Numbered from the stretch's first letter, positions 14,528 through 23,866 are shown. The stretch is 49,798 nt of DNA from Nitratireductor sp. (GCA_020441855.1 JAGRLL010000176.1:1-49798); one strand, 5' to 3'. Numbers and translations are program-made. The notes: generated by a model from the letters alone, not told the origin.

Positions 14528-16449
14528 AGGCATGGTTCACCTCGGCCGAGATCGCAGCGGCGGCGCAGGGTGCGCTGCCCGGCACTGTTCGCGGCATCAA
14601 CATGCTGGCCGACAAGCGAGGATGGCGCGAGCAGCCAGACAAGGCCCGCCGGCGCGCGGATGGGTTCGGCGGCCGGGGCGGCGGCTGGGAATACCATGTC
14701 TCCCTTCTGCCAGGCGACGTGCAGGTTCGGCTCAAGATCGCACAACACGAGACGCCATTGCCGGACCGGCACGAACGCGTCGAGCGCGACGAGATGTGGC
14801 GGCGTTATCACGCACTCGCGAGGGACCAGAAAGCGGTCTGCGAGAACCGCTTGAAGATGCTGGCCGAGATCGAGGACAGGGTGCGCGCCGGACTTGGCGA
14901 GACGGCGGCGGCCAAGATGGTCGCTCGCGCCAACGGCATCTCGACCGCCACCCTGTTCAACTGGAAGGCCCGCGTCAGGAGCGTCGACCGCGCCGACTGG
15001 CTCGCCGCGCTTGCCCCGGAGTGGAAGGGAGCGGCCAACCGCGCCGACGTCCATCCGGAAGCCTGGGCACTTCTCAAATCCGACTGCCTGCGACCGGAGA
15101 AACCGGGATTTTCGGCATGCTACCGCCGGATGAAGAAGGCGGCGGACCGCAATGGCTGGGAACCCATACCCTCGGAGCGCGCGCTTCGCCGCCGGCTGGA
15201 TGCCGAGGTGCCGCCCGAGGTTCGCGTGCTGGCCCGTGAAGGCCGCGACAAGGCCAAATCGCTCTATCCAGCGCAACGGCGAACACGCGCGCATTTTCAC
15301 GCGATGCAGGCGGTCAACGCCGACGGACACAAGCTCGATATCTTCGCCCGGTTCGATGACGGGCGGATCGGCAGGCCGCACCTGGTCGCAATCCAGGACC
15401 TCTTTTCGGGCAAGGTCATCGCCTATCGCCTGGCCGAAAGCGAAAACAAGCACGATGTCCGGCTCGCCATCGGCGACATGGTCGAGCGCTTCGGCATTCC
15501 GGAGAAGATGTGGCTCGACAACGGTCGCGCCTTCGCGTCGAAATGGATCACCGGTGGCACGGCGAACCGGTACCGGTTCAAGGTGCGCGACGAGGACCCG
15601 GCCGGCCTGCTGACCACGCTCGGTGTCGAAATCCACTGGACGACGCCCTATTCCGGCCAGTCCAAGCCGATCGAGCGCGCCTTCCGCGACCTGGCGGAAG
15701 AAATTGCCAAGCACCCGATCTGCGCCGGTGCCTATACGGGCAACCGGCCTGACGCAAAGCCGGAAAACTACGGCAACGCGGCGATCCCCATCGACATGTT
15801 GCGCGCCCATGTGCAGGCGCAGATTGCCGAGCACAATGCCCGCCCCGGCCGCCGGACCGAGACGGCCAAGGGGCGCAGCTTCGACGAAACTTTCGCCACC
15901 AGCATGGCGGCCCCCACGACGATCGTTCGCTGGCCGACGGACGCGCAGCGCGCATTGTGGCTTCTCGCGGCCGAGCGGGTCCACGCCCAGAAGGGATCAG
16001 GCGAACTGCACCTCTTCGGCAACCGATACTGGTCGGAGGAACTGAACGCTCGGGCGGGAACAAAGGTGACCGTGCGCTTCGATCCGGGCGATCTGACACG
16101 CGGCGTTTCCGTCTACGACAACGAGGAACGGCTGATCTGCGTCGCGACCCTGATCGAGAATGCGCGGTTCGATGATGTCGAAACGGCCGGAAAGCACGCC
16201 GCGAAGCGCAATGCCTATTTGCGCGCCGCCCGCGAGAAGCAGCGCCTTCACGCCGAACTGACGGCCGAGGAACTGGCCAGCATCTACGCCGAAGACAGTC
16301 CGCCGGAACAACGCCCGATGAAACCGGCCGTGCAGCGCATCGCGTCCGGCGGCGGAAACGCGGCGCGCCAGGCCGAATGGGACGACGAACGCGAGGCCAG
16401 TTTCGCCAGGGGACTGCGACTGGTCGGCGGCAGCGATCTGGACGTCTGA
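14524..16449 (+). CDS. muA: MuA-type DDE transposase
   Basis: 641 residues. The N-terminal Mu-type DNA-binding domain starts WFTSAEIAAAA. A second HTH (GLGETAAAKMVARANGISTATLFNW) follows near residue 125. The rve/RNase H-fold core has the acidic triad D267 (NADGHKLD), D332 (MWLDNGRAF) and E384 (KPIERAFRD), spaced as in MuA (269, 336, 392). The C-terminal beta-barrel and a basic tail complete the family length. It cuts and joins the TG/CA ends at 9216 and 48667 and makes the 5-bp duplication. Confidence 0.95.
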   Translation: MKAWFTSAEIAAAAQGALPGTVRGINMLADKRGWREQPDKARRRADGFGGRGGGWEYHVSLLPGDVQVRLKIAQHETPLPDRHERVERDEMWRRYHALARDQKAVCENRLKMLAEIEDRVRAGLGETAAAKMVARANGISTATLFNWKARVRSVDRADWLAALAPEWKGAANRADVHPEAWALLKSDCLRPEKPGFSACYRRMKKAADRNGWEPIPSERALRRRLDAEVPPEVRVLAREGRDKAKSLYPAQRRTRAHFHAMQAVNADGHKLDIFARFDDGRIGRPHLVAIQDLFSGKVIAYRLAESENKHDVRLAIGDMVERFGIPEKMWLDNGRAFASKWITGGTANRYRFKVRDEDPAGLLTTLGVEIHWTTPYSGQSKPIERAFRDLAEEIAKHPICAGAYTGNRPDAKPENYGNAAIPIDMLRAHVQAQIAEHNARPGRRTETAKGRSFDETFATSMAAPTTIVRWPTDAQRALWLLAAERVHAQKGSGELHLFGNRYWSEELNARAGTKVTVRFDPGDLTRGVSVYDNEERLICVATLIENARFDDVETAGKHAAKRNAYLRAAREKQRLHAELTAEELASIYAEDSPPEQRPMKPAVQRIASGGGNAARQAEWDDEREASFARGLRLVGGSDLDV

Positions 16450-16557
16450 CGGGGTCATCAGACGGGCATGAGGGAGGTCCCGCGCTCCCCGACGCGCAGC
16501 GGGAAAACGAGGACGGGCGGTCCGCATGATCGCCAGTGAGGAAACGAGGACGCAGAC

Positions 16558-17586
16558 ATGAACCTATCCAATGCCACGACGGGCGCCCCATGGCAGGCAC
16601 CCGAGCCGGTCGACATCAAGTCGGGAGCCGGGCGCACCGCGCAGGACATCGAAAAGCGCGAGGAACTGCTGCCGCGCGTGATCGAGGTCGGCAACCGCAA
16701 CCGATGGAGCAAGGCGGAAGTCGCCCGCAATGTCGGCATGTCGGACGGCACGTTCGGCCAATGGTTCAAGGGGAACTATGCCGGCCGGCTCGACGTGCAG
16801 AACGAGAAGATCAGCAAGTGGCTCGACACGATCGAAGAGCTGCAGGACATGACGAGCGCAATTCCCGCCTCGCCCTCCTTCATCGAGACGAAGCTGGCGA
16901 CGGAAATGATGAACACGCTCGGCGCCGCGCAGGTGCTGCCGGCCATGGTGTTGATCACGGCCCATGCGGGCTTCGGCAAGACCATGACGGCGCGTCAGTT
17001 CCAGCGCACCCGGTCGAATGTCTACCTGGTCACCGCCTCCCCGCATTCCCGCTCGGCGCACGGCATCCTGCTCGAAATCGCCGAAACGCTGGGCGTCGGC
17101 CAGGGCTACACCGGCAAGGTGGCACGCGCCATCGGCCGCAAGCTGCAGCGGACGGGCGTGGGAACCCTGCTCATCGTCGACGAGGCCAACGAGCTTACTG
17201 ACGAGGCGATCAACCAGCTGCGCCATTTCCTCGACATGTACCAGTGCGGTGTAGCGCTGGTCGGCAATACCGAGACCTACCGGCGTTTCTCCAGCTGGAC
17301 GGACGGCCTTGCCGGCGGCCAGCTGCGGCGCCGCGTGTTCAAGCGGATCAACCGGACATCGGTGCCGGTCGAGGACCTGCGGGCCTTCATCAGGGCAAGC
17401 GGCATCGACGATCCCGACCAGACCAAGTTCCTGATCGGCGTCGGACAGAAGGAGGGCGCGATCGGCCAGATCGACATGACGATCCGGCTGGCGCGCGTGT
17501 CGGCGATCGGCGACGGGCGGGAACTGGCGCTCGACGATCTCAAGTCCGCCTGGACCAACCGCAACGTCGACACGAGGGCAGGCTGA
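16558..17586 (+). CDS. muB: MuB-type AAA+ ATPase, target-DNA binding activator of transposition
   Basis: 342 residues. The N-terminal HTH region (WSKAEVARNVGMSDGTFGQWFKG) is followed by an AAA+ core: Walker A in ITAHAGFGKTMTAR (K141), Walker B in LLIVDEANEL (D208, E209), sensor-1 Asn in GVALVGNTETY. MuB binds target DNA, stimulates MuA and gives target immunity. About 108 bases separate it from MuA; GAGGAAACGAGG precedes the ATG. The next gene starts inside its stop (TGATG). Confidence 0.92.
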   Translation: MNLSNATTGAPWQAPEPVDIKSGAGRTAQDIEKREELLPRVIEVGNRNRWSKAEVARNVGMSDGTFGQWFKGNYAGRLDVQNEKISKWLDTIEELQDMTSAIPASPSFIETKLATEMMNTLGAAQVLPAMVLITAHAGFGKTMTARQFQRTRSNVYLVTASPHSRSAHGILLEIAETLGVGQGYTGKVARAIGRKLQRTGVGTLLIVDEANELTDEAINQLRHFLDMYQCGVALVGNTETYRRFSSWTDGLAGGQLRRRVFKRINRTSVPVEDLRAFIRASGIDDPDQTKFLIGVGQKEGAIGQIDMTIRLARVSAIGDGRELALDDLKSAWTNRNVDTRAG

Positions 17587-17801
17587 TGGCCGGGCGCGAG
17601 GAGGAAACCGAGGTTGTCGTGTCCTCGGAGCTGCAGGCGATGGCAACCCAGCTCGACGGCACCGGCACGGAAACGGGCGCGATAATCGCGCGCCAGCTGC
17701 AGTTGCTTGCAGAGATTTCCAGGCTGCAGGAACGCGAGCTGGAACAGTGGCGCCTGCTCGGCACCATGCCGAACTCCAGCCCGCAGGGACTGGCGCAATG
17801 A
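17586..17801 (+). CDS. Small hypothetical early protein
   Basis: 71 residues, acidic N-terminus and a helical segment (AIIARQLQLLAEISRLQERELEQW) likely to form a coiled coil. The start overlaps the muB stop (TGATG) and its stop overlaps the next start (ATGA), so it is probably translated by coupling. Function unknown. Confidence 0.55.
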   Translation: MAGREEETEVVVSSELQAMATQLDGTGTETGAIIARQLQLLAEISRLQERELEQWRLLGTMPNSSPQGLAQ

Positions 17802-18124
17802 AGGCCGCGCACGAGACGGCCTATGAGGCCGAGGACCGGCTGGTGGCGCTGCGTACAAGGCTGGCCCGCCACGCCTTCGACGGCGTGGAACTGTCGGCGG
17901 ACGACGTGCGCGGGCTGCTGGGCGAACTCGAAGCCACCCAGCACGATGTCATCGCCATGCGCTGCGAGTTGACGCGTCAGCGCTGGGAGGACGGCAAGCA
18001 AAGCGACCGGCTCGCCGATCTCGTCGTGGCCGAGGCAATCCGGGAAGACAGCAATCTCGTGCTGTTCCCGGTCGCTGTCCGACCGATCCCAGGCGACGCG
18101 CCGCAACGGGGAGGTTCGTCATGA
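17798..18124 (+). CDS. Hypothetical early protein
   Basis: 108 residues, helical (EAEDRLVALRTRLARHAF, LLGELEATQHDVIAMRCEL), no cysteines of zinc type, no membrane span. Overlaps both neighbours by four bases. No family recognised. Confidence 0.55.
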   Translation: MKAAHETAYEAEDRLVALRTRLARHAFDGVELSADDVRGLLGELEATQHDVIAMRCELTRQRWEDGKQSDRLADLVVAEAIREDSNLVLFPVAVRPIPGDAPQRGGSS

Positions 18125-18435
18125 AGGGACCCGCACAGGGCGCGACGGACGCCATTGCCGCCCATCTCGAAGGGTTGATGGCCGAGCACACGGCCGAGAT
18201 GCGGGCGCATTTGAGGCCGCTGCTGGAGCAGCAGCTGGCGCAGGCACGATCCGAGCTGAAGCCCGAGGTCGTCCACGTCGTCTACCCCGACCTCCTGAAG
18301 GCGGCGGCGAAGGTGACGGACGCCGTCGGCGCACTCGAACAGGCCCGCTACACACGCGGCGAGATTGCCGCGCGCCAGTCGCTTGAGCGCCAGGCCAGGG
18401 CGCTTCGCAAGGTCCTCGAAAGGTTCCGCAAGTGA
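18121..18435 (+). CDS. Hypothetical early protein, helical
   Basis: 104 residues, almost wholly helical with heptad-like stretches (LEGLMAEHTAEMRAHLRPLLEQQLAQARSEL broken by a proline, then RQSLERQARALRKVLERF). It is probably a coiled-coil oligomer. Ends in AAGTGA, in which the GTG starts the next gene. Confidence 0.55.
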   Translation: MKGPAQGATDAIAAHLEGLMAEHTAEMRAHLRPLLEQQLAQARSELKPEVVHVVYPDLLKAAAKVTDAVGALEQARYTRGEIAARQSLERQARALRKVLERFRK

Positions 18436-18653
18436 GCGCCGGCGAACAGGGCAAGCGCGTCTTCGACATCTCCGGCATCGATCCGGCCGATGTTGCCAGG
18501 CGCGTGCTGGAAGACATCGACCGAGCCCGCGTCTCGACCAACGAGCTCGTCGCACTGTGCCTGGCGACGCTCGTCGCCGAGCAGCTGGCCGAACAATCCC
18601 CCATCGAAAGCAACGGAGACCAAGACCATGGACGACATGACGACAACGCATGA
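18432..18653 (+). CDS. Small hypothetical early protein, GTG start
   Basis: 73 residues beginning at a GTG that overlaps the previous stop. The part FDISGIDPADVARRVLEDID and STNELVALCLATLVAEQLAE looks folded and helical. It extends 26 bases into the DUF3164 gene. No family recognised. Confidence 0.5.
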   Translation: MSAGEQGKRVFDISGIDPADVARRVLEDIDRARVSTNELVALCLATLVAEQLAEQSPIESNGDQDHGRHDDNA

Positions 18654-19287
18654 ACTGGACGATGGCGTGCAGGAGATCAGCGGCAAGAAGTACATGACCG
18701 GCGCGGACGGCCGCCTTACACCGCTCGACCTGGTCAAGCCGGCCGACAAGCTGTCCGACGAGACGGTGCGCAAGGTGATGGGCTTCGCCCTGGACCTGTC
18801 CGCCCAGATCGAGCGCTTCAAGGCGCACACGATGGACGACCTCGCCGGCCTCGACGGGCTGCTCGAACAGCAATACGGCGTGGTTAAGGCCGGCAATCGG
18901 GGCAAGGGCAACCGCACCTACCTGTCCTATGACGGCTGCCTCAAGGTGACGGTCCAGGTCGCCGATTTCGTCGACTTCGGGCCGGAGCTGCAGATCGCCA
19001 AGCAGCTGATCGACGAATGCCTCAACGAGTGGGCCGCCGACAGCCGACCGGAAATCCGCGCCATCGTGACGCGCGCCTTCAACACCGATCGCGAGGGCCA
19101 GATCAACCGCGCCGAAATCTTCATGCTGCTTCGCCTCGACATCGAGGACGAGCGCTGGCAGCGGGCGATGACGGCGATCCGCGATGCCATGCGCGTGGTC
19201 GGGCGCAAGGAATATGTCCGGTTCGCCATGCGCGACGACGCGAAGGCGGCCTGGCGCACCGTCACCATCGACATGGCGAAGGCTTGA
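18628..19287 (+). CDS. DUF3164 family protein of Mu-like phages
   Basis: 219 residues from ATG 18628 (GGAGA upstream); the longer frame from 18490 is a shadow of the previous gene. Pattern of DUF3164: a start with ISGKKYMTGADGRLTPLDLVKP, the central KGNRTYLSYDGCLKVTVQVAD, and the C-terminal RAFNTDREGQINRAEIFMLLRL. The family is a constant member of Mu-like early regions and its role is unknown. It shows no catalytic motif that I recognise. Confidence 0.85.
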   Translation: MDDMTTTHELDDGVQEISGKKYMTGADGRLTPLDLVKPADKLSDETVRKVMGFALDLSAQIERFKAHTMDDLAGLDGLLEQQYGVVKAGNRGKGNRTYLSYDGCLKVTVQVADFVDFGPELQIAKQLIDECLNEWAADSRPEIRAIVTRAFNTDREGQINRAEIFMLLRLDIEDERWQRAMTAIRDAMRVVGRKEYVRFAMRDDAKAAWRTVTIDMAKA

Positions 19288-19298
19288 GGGAGGCGATC

Positions 19299-19712
19299 AT
19301 GCGCGATGATCCCTTCAATCCACACGGCTCGGGGCCGGTGCCGATCGAGCCGAGGAAATCGGTGGCGCTGATCGACATTCCCAGGCTGACCGTTCTCGTC
19401 GACCTGATCGACACGCGGCTGGCGGCGATCGGCAAGGAAGTCGGGCCGCGACCGGCATTCAGCAGCGAAACGATGTCCGAGTCCTGGGACTGGATGCAGC
19501 GCAAGGAAAGCCTGGTCGAAGCGTTCCGCCAGGAGCTGGCGGCAGAACAGGGCGCACGGTTTTCGAGCACCGGCAGCGACCACCGCATGCGCCTCGCCGG
19601 GGTCTCCTCGTCCTGCACGATGGGCTGGGAAGCGCTGCTCGGAAACTGGCAGAACGCGGCACGACGGCGGATCGCGGAAGGTCGGGAACTGGCCGGGGAG
19701 CCGGCCCGATGA
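19299..19712 (+). CDS. Hypothetical phage protein
   Basis: 137 residues from ATG 19299 with GAGGGAGG upstream. The middle (RLTVLVDLIDTRLAAIGKEVG, ESWDWMQRKESLVEAFRQEL) is helical. No family recognised. Four-base overlap with the next gene. Confidence 0.55.
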   Translation: MRDDPFNPHGSGPVPIEPRKSVALIDIPRLTVLVDLIDTRLAAIGKEVGPRPAFSSETMSESWDWMQRKESLVEAFRQELAAEQGARFSSTGSDHRMRLAGVSSSCTMGWEALLGNWQNAARRRIAEGRELAGEPAR

Positions 19713-19951
19713 AGCTCACCCTGGAACCCACCGACCAGGTGGTCGACCTCGACGGCACCTACTTTCGCGTCTGGCAGGGCGCGGCCGATGACGGCACGCG
19801 CGTGGCCTGCCTGGTGTCGATGGTGTCGGTCCACAACGACGAACCCGACCACGTTCATGCCCGCTTCGCCCGCAAGCTGCGAGAGGTCGTGCCGGCCGAT
19901 GCGCATGCCGTGGGCGCTTTCGGACCGTGGCTTGCGAGGTACGTGCTGTGA
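19709..19951 (+). CDS. Small hypothetical phage protein
   Basis: 80 residues with a beta-rich first half (TFRVWQG-like segment TYFRVWQGAADDGTRVACLVSMVSV). No motif recognised. Overlaps the following gene by four bases. Confidence 0.5.
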   Translation: MKLTLEPTDQVVDLDGTYFRVWQGAADDGTRVACLVSMVSVHNDEPDHVHARFARKLREVVPADAHAVGAFGPWLARYVL

Positions 19952-20637
19952 CCGATGCCCGAAGCAAGGCCCGAGAGCGCGTCCGGCGCTTGCGTGAAAT
20001 GACCGCTGCGCGCGGCTGTACTGAGGCAGAGGCGCTCGCCGCTGCGGAGAAGGCCGCGCAGCTCATGCGCGACCACGGCATCAGCGAAACTGACATTAAA
20101 ATCGAAGAGGCTTCGTCTCGCTCCCGGCAGGGAGGGCGAGGCCAGAAGGCTCGGCTCTGGCCCGTAATCGCACACTGCACCAACACCGCCTCGATCGTCG
20201 TCAGGAGCCGGTTCGGCAACGACGTGACGTTCGTCGGCAGGGAGCCGGGCCCGGAAATCGCGGTCTACCTGCGCGATGTATGCGAGCGCGCCATCGACCG
20301 CGAACTGGCGCGGTTCAAGACGACGCCGGCCTATCGGCGCAAACGGTCTGTGGCGGTCAAGCGCCAGGTGGCGGCAGCATTCGTTGGCGGGATGGTGACG
20401 CGCTTGTCAGGAAGGCTGCTGGAGATCTTCGGTCCTGCGGTCAGCGAAGCGGATGGGGCAGAGGCAAACCGTGCGTTGGCCGAACGCTATCCGGGCTCAA
20501 TTGATCTGCCGAAGGCAAAGCGCGAGTTGCGCCACAGCATGGCGAGAGCGGCGGGTTTCCTTGCCGGCGAAAACGTCACGCTGGCCCACGGCGTCGGGGG
20601 TTCCGACACCCCACTGGCGATCGGAGATCGGTCATGA
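19948..20637 (+). CDS. DUF2786 domain protein
   Basis: 229 residues from GTG 19948 (GAGGT upstream). Residues 5-45 (ARERVRRLREMTAARGCTEAEALAAAEKAAQLMRDHGI) are a DUF2786 helical hairpin; the rest (DVTFVGREPGPEIAVYLRDVCERAIDREL) matches the longer phage/plasmid members of that family. The molecular role is unknown. It sits just ahead of the gp16 gene, as in other Mu-like phages. Confidence 0.8.
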   Translation: MTDARSKARERVRRLREMTAARGCTEAEALAAAEKAAQLMRDHGISETDIKIEEASSRSRQGGRGQKARLWPVIAHCTNTASIVVRSRFGNDVTFVGREPGPEIAVYLRDVCERAIDRELARFKTTPAYRRKRSVAVKRQVAAAFVGGMVTRLSGRLLEIFGPAVSEADGAEANRALAERYPGSIDLPKAKRELRHSMARAAGFLAGENVTLAHGVGGSDTPLAIGDRS

Positions 20638-21263
20638 CCGCGATTGCTGCCATCCATATCGCCCGCAAGCAGCTCGGCATGCAGGACGACGACTATCGCG
20701 CCATGCTGGAGCGGGTCACCGGCAAGCGCTCGTCGGCCAAGATGACCCACGCCGAGCGGCTGGCGGTGCTGGCCGAGATGGAAAGACTGGGGTTTGACGG
20801 TTCCCGAAAGCCGGCCTCGAACGGCCCTCGAAAGCGTCTTGAGGGCAAATATGCCGGCAAGCTGCAGGCTCTGTGGATCGCCGCATGGAACCTCGGCCTG
20901 ATCCGCGATCGTACCGACGCGGCACTGGTGAGCTTCGTGAAGCGCCAGACTGGCATCGACCACGTCCGCTTCGTCCGCGATGGCGACGACGCCGCCAAGG
21001 CGATCGAGGCGCTCAAGGGATGGATGGTCCGCGAGGCAGCCGTCGACTGGGTGAAACGCAGCAACCAGCCGCTGTGGAAACAGACCAGTGGCAGCCGGAT
21101 CGCCACCGCCCAGCTGATCCGGCTCGGCCGCGCCTACACCGACCTCGGCGCCGTCGTCCAGGACATCACCGGACGCAACAAATGGGAGCTCACCCGCGAG
21201 GCGGACTGGGTACCGGTGATGAACGAACTCGGCCGCCGGATCAGGGAGAAGTCCGATGGCTGA
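20634..21263 (+). CDS. gp16: Mu gp16-like protein (DUF1018)
   Basis: 209 residues. The N-terminus IAAIHIARKQLGMQDDDYRAMLERVTGKRSSAKMTHAER is the typical DUF1018/gp16 start, and YAGKLQALWIAAWNLGLIRDRTDAALVSFVKRQTGI is the conserved C-terminal block. In Mu it is a late-early gene of unknown function, upstream of mor. Length agrees with the family. Confidence 0.9.
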   Translation: MTAIAAIHIARKQLGMQDDDYRAMLERVTGKRSSAKMTHAERLAVLAEMERLGFDGSRKPASNGPRKRLEGKYAGKLQALWIAAWNLGLIRDRTDAALVSFVKRQTGIDHVRFVRDGDDAAKAIEALKGWMVREAAVDWVKRSNQPLWKQTSGSRIATAQLIRLGRAYTDLGAVVQDITGRNKWELTREADWVPVMNELGRRIREKSDG

Positions 21264-21702
21264 ACCCTTCACCCTGTCGTGCGGCGAGGCGTGTCCGTTC
21301 TGCGGCTACGCGCATGTCGGCGAGATGGAGATACCGGGCTGTCGGGAACAGGTCCGCTTCTGCCCGAAATGCGAAAAGCTGTTCGAACCGGAGCACCGTG
21401 CCGACCCGGCTCGCCAGCTCTGCAACAATTGCGCCTTCCGAAGCGGCAGCGGCGAACGCGCCGACGCCTGGCGCTGGCTGAACCTGCTGGAAGACACGGT
21501 CGAGCAGGGCCGGCCCTTTCACTGTCACAAGCACCTGCCGGCGACGCTGCAGGGCGACGGCTACCGCTTCGAGGCACCGAAGGATCACTCCGAGCTGAAG
21601 GTTTGCGCCGGCTGGAAAGCGGCACGAGCAGCCTTCCTGGCCGGGCGCCGGTTGATCGACATCTACCCGCCGCAAGAGAGCGAGGGAAAGGCCGATGGCT
21701 GA
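21256..21702 (+). CDS. Zinc-finger-type hypothetical protein
   Basis: 148 residues with CPFCGYAH, RFCPKCEKLF, LCNNCAF and FHCHKH pairs, enough for two or more zinc sites. The tail ends in LIDIYPPQE. Overlaps DUF5131 downstream. The gene may act with it, since both are found side by side; function unknown. Confidence 0.6.
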   Translation: MAEPFTLSCGEACPFCGYAHVGEMEIPGCREQVRFCPKCEKLFEPEHRADPARQLCNNCAFRSGSGERADAWRWLNLLEDTVEQGRPFHCHKHLPATLQGDGYRFEAPKDHSELKVCAGWKAARAAFLAGRRLIDIYPPQESEGKADG

Positions 21703-22729
21703 CAAGACGCCGATCGAGTGGACCGACGCAACCTGGAACCCGATCACCGGGTGCCGGCTCGCTTCACGGGGCTGCGCAAATTGCTACGCCGCGCGGCTGG
21801 CGGCAACTCGCATGAAGAACCATCCGAGCCGAGCCGGCCTGGCGCGGATGAACGCGGCCGGCGTCGCGAAATTCAACGGCAAGGTGCGGCTCAACACCGA
21901 ATGGCTCGACCAGCCGCTCGCCTGGGCGAAGCCGCGCATGATCTTTGTGGTCGCCCATGGCGACTTGTTCTATGAGGCGGTGCCGGATGCCTGGATCGAC
22001 CAGGTGATGGCGCGGGCAGTGCTTGGCTATCGCCACACCTATCAAATCCTGACCAAGCGCGCCGACCGGATGGCCGACTATTTCGCCGGGGACTGGGCCG
22101 CCAGCGTCGCCGCCCTGCTCGAAGACATCAAGCCGTCCTCGCCGTGGAATGGCAGCGTCCACGAGGCGCGGGCGATGCTGTCGCACGGCCTGCCAGGCCA
22201 TGTCTGGCTCGGTGTTTCTGTCGAGGACCAGGCGGCAGCCGACGAGCGCCGTCTGGGGCTCGCGCTGCTGGCCCGGCGCGGCTGGCGGACGTGGGTCTCC
22301 TACGAGCCGGCGCTCGGTGCCGTCGACTGGAGCGGTTGGTCGTTCATTTCCTGGCTGGTGTCAGGCGGCGAGAGCGGGGCGCACGCCGCACCCAGCCACC
22401 CGGACTGGCACCGCGCCGCGCGCGACTGGTGCGCGGTCTACGGCATCCCCTTCCTGTTCAAGCAGTGGGGTGAGTGGATCGAGGCCGACCAGCTGTTTGA
22501 CCGCAGCGATCGGTCCGATGATGTCCAGGTGTGGCGCGACGGTGCCCGCTGGCGCCCCAACCGCCCGCTGAACTTCGCAGACGCCGCGTGGCTAGGCGAT
22601 TTTCTCGGTCATCCCTACGAACATCACAGCGACGGATCGACCTATTACCGTCTTTCCAAAAGTCGCTCCGGCCGCCTCCTCGACGGCATCGAGCACAACG
22701 GCTTTCCGAACCTCGGGGGGCGATCGTGA
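21695..22729 (+). CDS. DUF5131 (phage Gp37/Gp68) family protein
   Basis: 344 residues. The start TPIEWTDATWNPITGC...GCANCYAARLA is the hallmark of the Gp37/Gp68 family; the Cys triplet resembles a radical-SAM-type iron-sulfur site. Other family blocks are MIFVVAHGDLFYEAVPD, YQILTKRADRM and HVWLGVSVEDQ. Widespread in phages and mobile elements. The reaction is not established. Confidence 0.88.
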   Translation: MADKTPIEWTDATWNPITGCRLASRGCANCYAARLAATRMKNHPSRAGLARMNAAGVAKFNGKVRLNTEWLDQPLAWAKPRMIFVVAHGDLFYEAVPDAWIDQVMARAVLGYRHTYQILTKRADRMADYFAGDWAASVAALLEDIKPSSPWNGSVHEARAMLSHGLPGHVWLGVSVEDQAAADERRLGLALLARRGWRTWVSYEPALGAVDWSGWSFISWLVSGGESGAHAAPSHPDWHRAARDWCAVYGIPFLFKQWGEWIEADQLFDRSDRSDDVQVWRDGARWRPNRPLNFADAAWLGDFLGHPYEHHSDGSTYYRLSKSRSGRLLDGIEHNGFPNLGGRS

Positions 22730-22902
22730 GCCGGCGCGAAATCTTCATCCTCGGGATTGTCTACACGCTGGTCATGGCGGCGGTCGTGGCGTTCGTGCCG
22801 AAGGTCAATTCCTGGGTGATCGTGCTGCCCGTCGCCAATGTCTGGTTCTGGCTCGGCCGGTTGAGCGTGTCCGGCCGGCCGGTGACGAAATGGGGCCGGT
22901 AA
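22726..22902 (+). CDS. Small membrane protein, two spans
   Basis: 58 residues from GTG 22726, overlapping the previous stop. FILGIVYTLVMAAVVAFV and SWVIVLPVANVWFWLGRL are two likely membrane helices separated by a short loop. Could be holin-like by topology, but it lies away from the lysis genes. Function unknown. Confidence 0.5.
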   Translation: MSRREIFILGIVYTLVMAAVVAFVPKVNSWVIVLPVANVWFWLGRLSVSGRPVTKWGR

Positions 22903-23177
22903 TGATCGATCGGCGCCCGAAACGGATCACGGTCTCCGACCATGCCGTCCTGCGCTGGCTCGAACGGGTCGAGGGCGTCGACGTGAAGGCGATCCGTCGG
23001 CGCATCGGCCGTGCCGTGCGCAACGCGTCGGAGCATGGGGCAGCCGGTGCACGGCTCGACGGTGTCGGGTTCTGCCTGCAATACCGTGACGATGGCGAGG
23101 CGGTGGTAACCACAACGGTTTCCCATCATGTGCGATCGCACCTGGCGGAAAAGCGCAAGACCGGAGGCACGCCGTGA
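22902..23177 (+). CDS. Hypothetical phage protein
   Basis: 91 residues from ATG 22902, which shares TAATG with the preceding stop; a start 12 bases earlier is possible. The block ITVSDHAVLRWLERVEGVDVKAIRRRI is conserved-looking. No catalytic motif recognised. Followed by a GTG start with four-base overlap. Confidence 0.55.
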   Translation: MIDRRPKRITVSDHAVLRWLERVEGVDVKAIRRRIGRAVRNASEHGAAGARLDGVGFCLQYRDDGEAVVTTTVSHHVRSHLAEKRKTGGTP

Positions 23178-23866
23178 CGGAGCGCCACCGTTCCACCGCC
23201 GTGATGGCGCGCCGGCGCGATGCCAAGGGGCTGCAATATTTCCCGACGCCGCCCTGGGCGGTGCGCGCGCTGTTCGCCGAGAAGATCGATGCCACTCGAT
23301 ATGCCCTGCGGACCTGCTGGGAACCGGCCTGCGGCGGCGGGCACCTGGTCGCCGGGCTGCAGGACGTGTTTCCGGAGATCTACGCGACCGACATTTTCGA
23401 CTGGGGCTTCGGCGACCGGCGCGATCTCGACTTCACCTTCGCGGACGATCTCGCCTGCCCCTTCGTGCCCGACTGGATCGTCACCAACCCGCCGTTCACG
23501 CTTGGCGAGGCCTTCCTCGATCGGGCGCTGCAGCTCGCACGCGTCGGCGTGGCGCTGTTGCTGCGCATCCAGTGGCTCGAAGGCGGCGACCGATACCGCA
23601 CGATCTTCGGGACCGACCGCGCGCCGACACTGGTCTGCCCTTTCGCCGATCGCGTACCGATGATCGAGGAAGCCTGGGACCCGGAAGCGAAATCGGCCAC
23701 CGCCTATGCCTGGTTCGTCTGGATCAGGGGACGGTTCGGCGAGATGCGGATCAACCATATCCGGCCGGGCGCCGAGCGCCGCTACACGCGGCTCGGCGAC
23801 GAACGGCTGATGATGCGTGGCGAAGCCGAACGGCGCCGCCGCGAAAGGCAGGCGGCCAATGGCTGA
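23174..23866 (+). CDS. Phage adenine-specific DNA methyltransferase
   Basis: 230 residues from GTG 23174. SAM-binding motif I in CWEPACGGGHLVAGL and catalytic motif IV in WIVTNPPFTLGEAF identify an N6-adenine (or N4-cytosine) methyltransferase; the FPTPPWAVRALF start is typical of phage-borne ones. The target is unknown. Together with the D12-class enzyme at 47443 it gives this phage two modification enzymes. It precedes the Mor-like gene with an 8-base overlap. Confidence 0.85.
   Translation: MTERHRSTAVMARRRDAKGLQYFPTPPWAVRALFAEKIDATRYALRTCWEPACGGGHLVAGLQDVFPEIYATDIFDWGFGDRRDLDFTFADDLACPFVPDWIVTNPPFTLGEAFLDRALQLARVGVALLLRIQWLEGGDRYRTIFGTDRAPTLVCPFADRVPMIEEAWDPEAKSATAYAWFVWIRGRFGEMRINHIRPGAERRYTRLGDERLMMRGEAERRRRERQAANG

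Noticed and set aside
12729..17646. Long minus-strand frames (384, 564, 340 and 360 codons) under ParB, MuA and MuB
   Set aside because: Shadows of genes with firm motifs on the plus strand.
18490..18627. Longer start for the DUF3164 protein
   Set aside because: The extra residues are the previous small gene read in another frame, and the family start motif begins just after the ATG at 18628.
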